Shown here piece by piece: positions 29,701 through 41,762 of a stretch of 64,000 nt of DNA. Origin of the DNA: Linanthus parryae (Eukaryota; Streptophyta; Magnoliopsida; Ericales; Polemoniaceae). Position 1 is the stretch's first letter. Each line of letters starts with the position of its first letter. Location of the stretch: positions 64,501-128,500 of the forward strand of contig JALGPY010000014.1 in assembly GCA_023055425.1 (NCBI GenBank). The letters are read 5' to 3'. The translations under genes were made by a program, and so were the position numbers. The notes under the pieces were generated by a model. The model was not told the origin of the DNA, searched no databases, and worked only from the letters and a program-made list of their open reading frames with translations.

Positions 29701-32700
29701 AAAATCATACCCTGATCATCACCCTAAACTCAAAAAACACCAAATTCTCTAACCCATTTCTTCAATTAAACCCTATATAGAAATCTAAAACACTGAATTG
29801 GACCCCCAACCATCAAACCCATTACCCTTTTGAGAATTCAAATCACTCAAAACAGGATTTCGAAGCATTTTGAGCACCTTTTTCTAATATCTAAATGTTA
29901 CAAAAACAAGTGAATCTTTACCTAATATTGTAGACTGACAATCAAACTATAGGATCACGAAAAAAATTTACAATTAGAAACCTTCTTTGGCCTGCCAAAA
30001 ACCTCCTCAAAATACCCATAAAATATCACGAAATCATGAATTATCATTAAAAATCATACCCTGATCATCCCCCAAACTAAAAAAACACCAAATCCTCTAA
30101 CCTTGAACCTCAATTAAACCCCAAATAGAAATCTAAAACACTAAGATGGACCCTCGACCCTCGAACCCCTCACCCTTTTGAGAAATAAAATCACTAAAAA
30201 CAAGATTTCGAAACATTTTGAGCACCTTTTTCTAATATCTAAATTTTACAAAAACGAGTGAATATTTACCTAATATTGTAGACTGACAATCAAACTATAG
30301 GATCACGAAAAAAGTTACAACTAAAAACCTTATTTGACTGCCTAAAACCTCCTCAAAATACCCATAAATTGTCCCGAAACAAGGATTTATCATTAAAAAT
30401 CATACCCTGATCATCACCCCAAACTCAAAAAACACCAAATCCTCTAATCCCATATCATCATTTAAACCCTATACAGAAATCTAAAACACTGAATTTGACC
30501 CCCAAACCTCAAACCCTTCACCCTTTTGAGAATTCAAATCACTCAAAACAAGATTTCGAAGCATTTTGAGCACCTATTTCTAGTATCTGAATGTTACAAA
30601 AACGAGTAAATCTTTACCTAATATTGTAGACTGACAATCAAACTATAGGATCACGAAAACAGTTACAACTGAAAACCTTCTTTGGCCTACCAAACACCTC
30701 GTCAAAATACCCATAAAATGTCCCGAAATCACGATTTATCATTAACAATCATACCCTGATCATCCCCCCAAACTCAAAAAATACCAAATTCTCTAACCCA
30801 TATCCTCATTCATACCCTATACAGAAATCTAAAACACTTAATTGGACCCCCAACCCTCAAACCCCTCACCCTTTTGAGAATTCAAATCACTCAAAACAAG
30901 ATTTCGAAGCATTTTGAGCACCTTTTTCTAGTATTTGAATGTTACAAAAACGAGTAAATCTTTACCTAATATTGTAGACTGACAATCAAACTATAGGATC
31001 ACGAAAAAAGTTACAACTAAAAACCTTCTTTGGCTTGCCAAAAACCTCCTCAAAATACCCATAAAATGTCCCGAAATCAAGATTTATCATTAAAAATCAT
31101 ACCCTGATCATCCCCTAAACTCAAAAAACACCAAATCCTCTAATCTTAGAACCTCAATTAAACCCCAAAAAGAAATGTAAAATACTAAGTTGGACCCCCG
31201 ACCCTCAAACCCCTCACCCTTTTGAGAAATAAAATCACTCAAAACAAGATTTAGAAGCATTTTGAGCACCTCTTTCTAATATCTAAATGTTACAAAAACG
31301 AGTGTATCTTTGCCTAATATTGTAGACTCACAATCAAACTATAGGATCAGAAAAAAAGTTACAACTAAAATCCTCCTTTGGCCTGCCAAAAACCTCCTCA
31401 AAATACCCATAAAATGTCCCGAAATCATGATTTATAATTAAAAATCATACACTGATCAACACCCCAAACTGAAAAAACACCAAATCCTCTAATCATAGAA
31501 CCTCAATTCAACCCTAAATAGAAATCTAAAACACAAAGTTGGACCCCCCGACCCTCAAACCCCTCACCCTTTTGAGAAATAAAATCATTCAAAACAAGAT
31601 TTCGAAGCGTTTTTAGCACCTTTTTCTAATTTCTAAATGTTTCAAAACGAGTGAATTTTAACCTAATAGCGTAGACTGGCAACAAAACTATAGGATCACG
31701 AATAAAATTACAACTAAAAACCTTATTTGGCCTGCCAAAAACCTCCTCAAAATACCCATAATATGTCTGGAAACCATTATTTATCATTAAAAATCATACC
31801 CTGATCATCACCCCAAACTAAAAAATCACCAAATACTCTAATCCCATATCATCATTTAAACCCTATATAGAAATCTAAAACACTGAATTGGACCCCCAAC
31901 CCTCAAACCCTTCACCCTTTTGAGAATTCAAATCACTCAAAACAAGATTTCGAAGCATTTTTAGCACCTTCTTCTAATATCTAAATTTTACAAAAACGAG
32001 TGAATCTTTACCTAATATTTTAGACTGACAATCAAACTATAGGATCACGAAAAAAGTTTCAACTAAAAACCTTCCTTGACTGCCAAAAACCTCCTCAAAA
32101 TACTCATAAATTGTCCCGAAACCAGGATTTATCATTAAAAATCATACCCTAATCATCACCCCAAACTCAAAAAACACCAAATCCTCTAATCCCATATCAT
32201 CATTTAAACCCTATATAGAAATCTAAAACACTGAATTGGACCCCCAACCCTCAAACCCTTCACCCTTTTGAGAATTCAAATCACTCAAAACAAGATTTCG
32301 AAGCATTTTAAGCACCTTTTTCTAATATCTAAATGTTACAAAAAACGAGTGAATCTTTACCTAATATTGTAGACTGACAATCAAACTATAGGATCACGAA
32401 AAAAGTTTCAACTAAAAACCTTCTTTGGCCTGCGTAAAACCTCCTCAAAATACCCATAAAATGTCCCGAAATCATGATTTATCTTTAACAATCATACCCT
32501 GATCATCCCCCAAAATCAAAAAACACCAAATCCTCTAATCCTAGAACCTCAATTAAACCCTAAATAGAAATCTAAAACACAAAGTTGGACCCCCGACCCT
32601 CAAACCCCTAACCCTTTTAAGAAATGAAATCACGCAAAACAAGATTTCTAAGCATTTTGAGCACCTTTTTCTAATATCTAAATGTTACAAAATCGAGTGA

Positions 32701-34189
32701 ATTTTTACCTAATATTGTAGACTGACAATCAAACTATAGGATCACGAAAAAAGTTACAACTAAAAACCTTCTTTGACTGCCAAAAACCTCCTCAAAATAC
32801 ACATAAATTGTCCCGAAACCAGGATTTATCATTAAAAATCATACCCTGATCATCAGCCCAAACTCAAAAAACACCAAATCCTCTAATCCCATATCATCAT
32901 TTAAACCCTATATAGAAATCTAAAACACTGAATTGGACCCCCAACCCTCAAACCCTTCACCCTTTTGAAAATTCAAATCACTCAAAACAAGATTTCGAAG
33001 CATTTTGAGCACCTTTTTCTAGTATCTAAATGTTACAAAAACGAGTAAATCTTTACCTAATATTGTAGACTGACAATCAAACTATAGGATCACGAAAACA
33101 GTTACAACTGAAAACCTTCTTTGGCCTGCCAAAAACCTCCTCAAAATACCCATAAAATGTCCCGAAATCATGATTTATGATTAAAAATTAGGCCCTGATC
33201 ATCCCCCACACTCAAAAAACACCAAATCCTCTAATCTTAGAACCTCAATTAAACCCCAAATAGAAATCAAAAACACTACGTTGGACCCCCGACCCTCAAA
33301 CCCTTCACCCTTTTGAGAAATAAAATCACTCAAAACAAGATTTCGAAGCATTTTGAGCACCTTTTTCTAATATCTAAATGTTACAAAAACGAGTGAATCT
33401 TTGCCTAATATTGTAACTCACAATCAAACTATAAGATCACCAAAAAAGTTAAAACTAAAAACCTTCTTTGGCCTGCCAAAAACCTCCTCAAATTACCCAA
33501 AAAATGTCCCGAAATAACGTTTTATCATTAAAAATCATACACTGATCATCACCCCAAACTGAAAAAACACCAAATTCTATAATCATAGAACCTCAATTCA
33601 ACCCTAAATAGAAATCTAAAACACTAAGTTGGACCCCCCGACCCTCAAACCCCTCACCCTTTTGAGAAATAAAATCACTCAAAACAAGATTTTGAAGCGT
33701 TTTTAGCACCTTTTTCTAATTTATAAATGTTTCAAAACGAGTGAATTTTAACCTAATATTGTAGACTGACAATCAAACTATAGGATCAAGAAAAAAGTTT
33801 CAACTAAAAACCTTCTTTGGCCTGCCAAAAACCTCCTCAAAATACCCATAAAATGTCCCGAAATCATGATTTATCATTAACAATCATACCCTGATCATCC
33901 CCCAAAATCAAAAAACACAAAATCCTCTAATCCTAGAACCTCAATTAAACCCTAATAGAAATCTAAAACACTAAGTTGGACCCCCGACCCTCAAACCCCT
34001 CACCCTTTTAAGAAATGAAATCACTTAAAACAAGATTTCTAAGCATTTTGAGCACCTTTTTCTAACATCTAAATGTTACAAAAACGAGTGAATCTTTACC
34101 TAATATTGTAGACTGACAATCAAACTATAGGATCACAAAAAAAGTTACAACTAAAAACCTTCTTTGACTGCCAAAAACCTCCTCAAAAT

Positions 34190-37100
34190 ACCCATAAATT
34201 GTCCCGAAACCAGGATTTATCATTAAAAATCATACCCTGATCATCACCCTAAACTCAAAAAACACCAAATCCTCTAATCCCATATCATCATTTAAACCCT
34301 ATACAGAAATCTAAAACACTGAATTTGACCCCCAACCTTCAAACCCTTCACCCTTTTGAGAATTCAAATCACTCAAAACAAGATTTCGAAGCATTTTGAG
34401 CACCTTTTTCTAGAATCTGAATGTTACAAAAACGAGTAAATCTTTACCTAATATTGTAGACTGACAATCAAACTATAGGATCACGAAAACAGTTACAACT
34501 GAAAACCTTCTTTGGCCTGCCAAACACCTCCTCAAAATACCCATAAAATGTCCCGAAATCATGATTTATGATTAAAAATTAGGCCCTGATCATCCCCCAA
34601 ACTCAAAAACCACCAAATCCTCTAATCTTAGAACCTCAATTAAACCCCAAATAGAAATCTAACACACTAAGTTGGACCCCCGACCCTCAAACCCCTCACC
34701 CTTTTGAGAAAAAAAATCACTAAAAACAAGATTTCGAAGCATTTTGAGCACCTTTTTCTAATATCTAAATGTTACAAAAACGAGTGAATCTTTACCTAAT
34801 ATTGTAGACTGACAATCAAACTATAGGATCACGAAAAAAGTTACAACTAAAAACCTTCTTTGAATGCCAAAAACCTCCTCAAAATACCCATAAATTGTCT
34901 CGAAACAATGATTTATCATTAAAAATCATACCCTGATCATCAACCCAAACTCAAAAAACACCAAATCCTCTAATCCCATATCATCATTTATACCCTATAT
35001 AGAAATCTAAAACACTGAATTGGACCCCAAACCCTCAAACCCTTCACCCTTTTGAGAATTCAAATCACTCAAAACAAGATTTCGAAGCATTTTGAGCACC
35101 ATTTTCTTATATCTAAATGTTACAAAAACGAGTGAATCTTTACCTAATATTGTAGACTCACAATCACACTATAGGATTACGACAAAAGTTTCAACTAAAA
35201 ACCTTCTTTGGCCTGCCAAAAACCTCCTCAAAATACCCATAAAATGTCCCGAAATCACGATTTATCATTAACAATCATACCCTGATCATCCCCCAAAATC
35301 AAAAAACACCAAAACCTCTAATCCTAGACCTTCAATTAAACCCTAAATAGAAATCTAAAACACTAAGTTGGACCCCGACCCTCAAACCCCTCACCCTTTT
35401 AAGAAATAAAATCACTCAAAAAAGGATTTATAAGCATTTTGAGCACCTTTTTCTAATATCTAAATGTTTAAAAAAAGAGTGAATTTTTACCTAATATTGT
35501 AGACTGGCAATAAAACTATTGTATCAAGAAAATATATACAACCAAAATCTTCTTTGGCCTGCTAAAAACCACCCCAAAGTACCCATAAAATATCCCGAAA
35601 CCATGATTGATCATTAAAAATCGTACCCTGATCATCACCCCAAACTCAGTAAACACCAAATCCCCTAATCCCATATCCTCCATTAAACCCTAAATACAAA
35701 TCTAAAACACTTAATTGGACCCCCAACCCTCAAACCCTTCACCCTTTTTGAGAAATCAAATCACTCAAAACAAGATTTCGAAGCGTTTTAAGCACCTTTT
35801 TATAATATCTAAATGTTACAAAAACGAGTGAATCTTTACCTTATATTGTAGACTGAATATCAAACTATAGGATCACGAAAAAAGTTACAACATAAAACCT
35901 TCTTTGGACTGCCAAAAACCTCCTCAAAATACCCATAAATTGTCCCGAAACCAGGATTTATCATTAAAAATCATACCCTGATCATCACCCCAAACTCAAA
36001 AAACACCTAATCCTCTAATCCCATATCATCATTTAAACCCTATACAGAAATCTAAAACACTGAATTTGACCCCCAACCTTCAAACCCTTCACCCTTTTGA
36101 GAATTCAAATCACTCAAAACAAGATTTCGAAGCATTTTGAGCACCTTTTTCTAGAATCTGAATGTTACAAAAACGAGTGAATCTTTACCTAATATTGTAG
36201 ACTGACAATCAAACTATAGGATCACGAAAACAGTTACAACTGAAAACCTTCTTTGGCCTGCCAAACACCTCCTCAAAATACCCATAAAATGTCCCGAAAT
36301 CATGATTTATGATTAAAAATTAGGCCCTGATCATCCCCCAAACTCAAAAACCACCAAATCCTCTAATCTTAGAACCTCAATTAAACCCCAAATAGAAATC
36401 TAACACACTAAGTTGGACCCCCGACCCTCAAACCCCTCACCCTTTTGAGAAAAAAATCACTAAAAACAAGATTTCGAAGCATTTTGAGCACCTTTTTCTA
36501 ATATCTAAATGTTACAAAAACGAGTGAATCTTTACCTAATATTGTAGACTGACAATCAAACTATAGGATCACGAAAAAAGTTACAACTAAAAACCTTCTT
36601 TGAATGCCAAAAACCTCCTCAAAATACCCATAAATTGTCTCGAAACAATGATTTATCATTAAAAATCATACCCTGATCATCAACCCAAACTCAAAAAACA
36701 CCAAATCCTCTAATCCCATATCATCATTTATACCCTATATAGAAATCTAAAACACTGAATTGGACCCCAAACCCTCAAACCCTTCACCCTTTTGAGAATT
36801 CAAATCACTCAAAACAAGATTTCGAAGCATTTTGAGCACCATTTTCTTATATCTAAATGTTACAAAAACGAGTGAATCTTTACCTAATATTGTAGACTCA
36901 CAATCACACTATAGGATTACGACAAAAGTTTCAACTAAAAACCTTCTTTGGCCTGCCAAAAACCTCCTCAAAATACCCATAAAATGTCCCGAAATCACGA
37001 TTTATCATTAACAATCATACCCTGATCATCCCCCAAAATCAAAAAACACCAAAACCTCTAATCCTAGACCTTCAATTAAACCCTAAATAGAAATCTAAAA

Positions 37101-37285
37101 CACTAAGTTGGACCACGACCCTCAAACCCCTCACCCTTTTAAGAAATAAAATCACTCAAAAAAGGATTTATAAGCATTTTGAGCACCTTTTTCTAATATC
37201 TAAATGTTTAAAAAAAGAGTGAATTTTTACCTAATATTGTAGACTGGCAATAAAACTATTGTATCAAGAAAATATATACAACCAA
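34190..37285. repeat. Recent tandem duplication of five monomers
   Basis: Positions about 34190-35545 match about 35930-37285 at offset 1740-1741, five monomers. Very rare variants are shared, such as tgtctcgaaacaatg and the ttaaaaaaagagtg variant. Few differences were seen, so the event is young. The two copies diverge at the family-D landmark: ttggcctgctaaa at 35555 against ttagcatgctaaa near 37295. Confidence 0.82.
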
Positions 37286-38204
37286 AATCTTCTTTAGCAT
37301 GCTAAAAACCACCCCAAAGTACCCATAAAATATCCCTAAACCATGATTTATCATTAAAAATCGTACCCTGATCATCACCCCAAACTCAGTAAACACCAAA
37401 TCGCCTAATCCCATATCCTCCATTAAACCCTAAATACAAATCTAAAACACTTAATTGGACCCCCAACCCTCAAACCCGTCACCATTTTGAGAAATCAAAT
37501 CACTCAAAACAAGATTTCGCAGCGTTTTCAGCACCTTTTTCTAATATCTAAATATTACAAAAACGAGTGAATCTTTACCTAATATTGTAGAATGACAATC
37601 AAAATATAGGATCATGAAAAAAGTTACAACAAAAAAACTTCGTTGAACTGCCAAAAACATCCTCAAAATACCCATAAAATGTCCCAAAACCATGATTTAT
37701 CATTAAAAATCATACCCTGATCATCACCCTAAACTCAAAAAACACCAAATTCTCTAACCCATTTCTTCAATTAAACCCTATATAGAAATCTAAAACACTG
37801 AATTGGACCCCCAACCATCAAACCCATTACCCTTTTGAGAATTCAAATCACTCAAAACAGGATTCGAAGCATTTTGAGCACCTTTTTCTAATATCTAAAT
37901 GTTACAAAAACAAGTGAATCTTTACTTAATATTGTAGACTGACAATCAAACTATAGGATCACGAAAAAAATTTACAATTAGAAACCTTCTTTGGCCTGCC
38001 AAAAACCTCCTCAAAATACCCATAAAATATCACGAAATCATGAATTATCATTAAAAATCATACCCTGATCATCCCCCAAACTAAAAAAACACCAAATCCT
38101 CTAACCTTGAACCTCAATTAAACCCCAAATAGAAATCTAAAACACTAAGATGGACCCCCGACCCTCGAACCCCTCACCCTTTTGAGAAATAAAATCACTA
38201 AAAA

Positions 38205-39811
38205 CAAGATTTCGTAACATTTTGAGCACCTTTTTCTAATATCTAAATGTTACAAAAACGAGTGAATATTTACCTAATATTGTAGACTGACAATCAAACT
38301 ATAGGATCACGAAAAAAGTTACAACTAAAAACCTTATTTGACTGCCTAAAACCTCCTCAAAATACCTATAAATTGTCCCGAAACAAGGATTTATCATTAA
38401 AAATCATACCCTGATCATCACCCCCAAACTCAAAAAACACCAAATCCTCTAATCCCATATCATCATTTAAACCCTATACAGAAATCTAAAACACTGAATT
38501 TGACCCCCAAACCTCAAACCCTTCACCCTTTTGAGAATTCAAATCACTCAAAACAAGATTTCGAAGCATTTTGAGCACCTATTTCTAGTATCTGAATGTT
38601 ACAAAAACGAGTAAATCTTTACCTAATATTGTAGACTGACAATCAAACTATAGGATCACGAAAACAGTTACAACTGAAAACCTTCTTTGGCTTGCCAAAC
38701 ACCTCCTCAAAATACCCATAAAATGTCCCGAAATCACGATTTATCATTAACAATCATACCCTGATCATCCCCCCAAACTCAAAAAATACCAAATTCTCTA
38801 ACCCATATCCTCATTCATACCCTATACAGAAATCTAAAACACTTAATTGGACCCCCAACCCTCAAACCCTTCACCCTTTTGAGAATTCAAATCACTCAAA
38901 ACAAGATTTCGAAGCATTTTGAGCACCTTTTTCTAGTATTTGAATGTTACAAAAACGAGTAAATCTTTACCTAATATTGTAGACTGACAATCAAACTATA
39001 GGATCACGAAAAAAGTTACAACTAAAAACCTTCTTTGGCTTGCCAAAAACCTCCTCAAAATACCCATAAAATGTCCCGAAATCAAGATTTATCATTAAAA
39101 ATCATACCCTGATCATCCCCTAAACTCAAAAAACACCAAATCCTCTAATCTTAGAACCTCAATTAAACCCCAAAAAGAAATGTAAAATACTAAGTTGGAC
39201 CCCCGACCCTCAAACCCCTCACCCTTTTGAGAAATAAAATCACTCAAAACAAGATTTAGAAGCATTTTGAGCACCTTTTTCTAATATCTAAATGTTACAA
39301 AAACGAGTGAATCTTTGCCTAATATTGTAGACTCACAATCAAACTATAGGATCAGAAAAAAAGTTACAACTAAAATCCTCCTTTGGCCTGCCAAAAACCT
39401 CCTCAAAATACCCATAAAATGTCCCGAAATCATGATTTACAATTAAAAATCATACACTGATCAACACCCCCAACTGAAAAAACACCAAATCCTCTAATCA
39501 TAGAACCTCAATTCAACCCTAAATAGAAATCTAAAACACAAAGTTGGACCCCCCGACCCTCAAACCCCTCACCCTTTTGAGAAATAATATCATTCAAAAC
39601 AAGATTTCGAAGCGTTTTTAGCACCTTTTTCTAATTTCTAAATGTTTCAAAACGAGTGAATTTTAACCTAATAACGTAGACTGGCAACAAAACTATAGGA
39701 TCACGAATAAAATTACAACTAAAAACCTTATTTGGCCTGCCAAAAACCTCCTCAAAATACCCATAATATGTCTGGAAACCATTATTTATCATTAAAAATC
39801 ATACCCTGATC
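38205..39811. repeat. Satellite block copied from 30200-31806 (offset 8005), continuing after the retroelements
   Basis: This stretch matches 30200-31806 at offset 8005 (23 monomers). The match resumes at 59795 at offset 27988. That equals 8005 plus the two element lengths (8429 and 11544) plus two 5-bp target duplications. This arithmetic supports the element borders and shows the array is continuous across the insertions. Confidence 0.88.
39807..39811. other. Target site duplication of the copia element (left copy)
   Basis: TGATC directly before the left LTR; the second copy is 48241-48245, directly after the right LTR. The satellite reads ctgatcatcacccc at this place in other monomers. 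Confidence 0.93.
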
Positions 39812-41247
39812 TGTTGGGTTTTGACGTAGGTAACGCAGCGGAATAACAAAAATTAATCCTACTCAAAGCCCACCAAGGATCACAGGAAGAGACATCATAA
39901 CATGATTAAGGACATAGAAGATGTGTACCTTTTGATCTGTGAGATCACACGAAGAATGATGTCCTCGTCTCTACGGTTGATCCACGTCTAGAGGTGAGAT
40001 CTAGATTCTTCCTTCAATCAAGTGCTAGCTTGAACCTTGGAGGAAGAGGGATGAAGACCAAAGCAACGAATCACCAAAAGCACAAGAGAGGGGCGGCCTC
40101 TCTTTGCCGTCGGGTAGGGGGCGGACGGGTGGCTAGGGTTTCGGCCCTAGCTACTTGTCTTGCTCTCTCTTTTGCTCTCTCCCACTCTTTGTGTGTTATG
40201 ACTAATAACTCATGTGTGGGAAGGAAGCTAGAGCCTCCTTTATATACTCCAACAACTCCTTGTTGTTTCCATAAAAGAGTTTTCTTGTTCTAGTAGGACT
40301 AGAACTATTCCCTTCCTTGCAAATTAGTCCTACTAAGTTTGCAAGGTGTTGCACAATGATCCTTCTATTAATTAATCCATATTAATTAATCCCAAATCTA
40401 GCTCTACTCTATTTGACGTGTGACCCCATAGGTTTCTATATAGTTGGTAGTAACTATTACTAACATGGAGCGGTGTCTAGCAACACATCCATGCAACCCA
40501 ACCAATAGAAATAGTCAGTGATCCCGACAAACCTTTGTGCCCAATATGTCATATTGCATTATCCCTTTGTCTCCATATCCGGATTGGACACGAGACATAA
40601 ATAGTCACACTCGTATATCCAATCCATAGTTCCTCGATCCTGGGAATATGCTTATACTTGCAGATAACATTAATATCTCCATATTAATTTATCTGAGTCT
40701 GGCCAGACATTCAATAAGCCTCATCCCTCGAGTGGCCGTGGATATTTACCCCCATTATGTGGGAGGGACAAATCCTATCTACATCACTACGATCTCTAAG
40801 CTTGCTTCCTATCACGCCCGATAGCCACCTTTATGATTACCCAGTTACGGTGTAACGTTTGATAACATCAAAGCGCAATATTTCACAACTAGAGTATCTA
40901 GTGACTTCAAGTCCAAGGATTGCAATAATATTAGCACTACGAAAACCGATTGTGACTTTACATAATATAATGTATCCTTTTCGTCGTGGGTCAATCCAGT
41001 ATGCCATTACTCCTAATGCATACCCATGTGTTAGACTTGATATCTCCATATCAATCTACCCACATACTAGTCTATATTTGATTGTCCTATTAATCAATAT
41101 AATGGACTAGGGACATTTAAGATAAATAACACAATTTATCTAAGGACTTCATTATATTAAATATCGCCATAAATAATAAATGAATATTCTAGCCAAAACA
41201 TTGTTCATACTAAATCTACGATTGCCTCTAGGGCATCTATTCCAACA
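39812..41247 (-). repeat. Copia 3' LTR
   Basis: 1436 bp, the same length as the right copy. Differences from the partner at 39840, 39937, 40526, 40829 and 40946 (about 0.35%); four are transitions. A TATA-like ctttatata lies at 40238-40246. Small open frames inside it occur in both LTRs and show no recognisable domains, so I do not treat them as genes. Confidence 0.95.
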
Positions 41248-41260
41248 GTCTCCCACTTGC
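41248..41260 (-). promoter_or_regulatory. Copia polypurine tract
   Basis: On the element strand the sequence directly before the 3' LTR reads gcaagtgggagac, purine-rich and in the position where plus-strand DNA synthesis is primed. It sits immediately after the end of the RNase H frame. Confidence 0.85.
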
Positions 41261-41261
41261 A

Positions 41262-41762
41262 CTAGAGCCAATCTGGCGCATCTCGTATGCCTATAGATCT
41301 GGCGTGCCCTTCATGCTTTCGCTGCGCAAGAGGTTTCGTAAGCGGATCTGACACGTTGTCATCTGTCGGAATCTTGCATATCTTCACATCTCCTCGATCG
41401 ATCATATCACGAATAAGATGGAATCTCTTAAGTACATGTTTTGACTTTTGGTGCGATCTTGGTTCCTTCGCCTGTGCGATTGCCCCAGAGTTGTCACAGT
41501 ACAACTCTATGGGATCCACTATGCTAGGGACCACACCGAGCTCAGTGATAAACTTCTTTATCCATACTGCCTCTTTTGCTGCTTCCGCAGCAGCAATGTA
41601 CTCAGCTTCTGTTGTAGAATCAGCAACTGTGCCTTGCTTGGAACTCTTCCAGCTCACAGCTCCTCCATTCAGGCAAAACACGTATCCAGACTGCGATCTG
41701 TAATCATCCTTGTCGGTTTGGAAGCTTGCGTCAGTGTAACTCTTTACACTTAGCTCTTCCAT
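41262..41762 (-). pseudogene. Copia RNase H end of pol, out of frame with the rest
   Basis: This 166-codon open frame encodes the Ty1/copia RNase H. Acidic active-site candidates are D11 in YTDASFQ, TEAE at 51-54, D90 in LYCDNSGA and D139 in VSDPLTK. RNase H degrades the RNA strand of the RNA-DNA hybrid during reverse transcription. The frame lies one register away from the upstream pol frame and overlaps it by 13 bases. The alignment-like continuity of family motifs (LIFE before, EELSVKSYTDASFQ after) suggests loss of a single base near 41755-41775. The Met that opens this frame is probably not a real start. It ends next to the PPT, the normal place for the pol stop. I am sure of the domain and fairly sure of the frameshift; sequencing error is possible. 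Confidence 0.85.

Larger units (their letters stand above)
4144..39811. repeat. 348-bp tandem satellite array, main part
   Basis: About 102 further monomers without any other insertion that I can find. Spacing of cacccttttgag from 337 to 39570, minus the 257-bp MITE, gives 112 monomers of 348.0 bp. Family-D monomers (landmark tgcta followed by aaaaccacccc) occur at 4243, 5982, 9116, 13287, 20950, 22689, 24426, 29295, 35560 and 37300, usually a whole number of monomers apart and often five. Short minus-strand open frames near 11 kb, 21 kb and 26.6 kb are by-products of the repeat. The array stops at the copia target site. Confidence 0.97.

Noticed and set aside
1..39811. CRISPR-like array
   Set aside because: Direct repeats are full 348-bp monomers with no unique spacers. 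This is eukaryotic satellite DNA.
39994..40293. 99-codon plus-strand open frame in the copia LTR, repeated at 46987-47286
   Set aside because: It is antisense to the element, overlaps the TATA-to-PBS part of the LTR and shows no domain.
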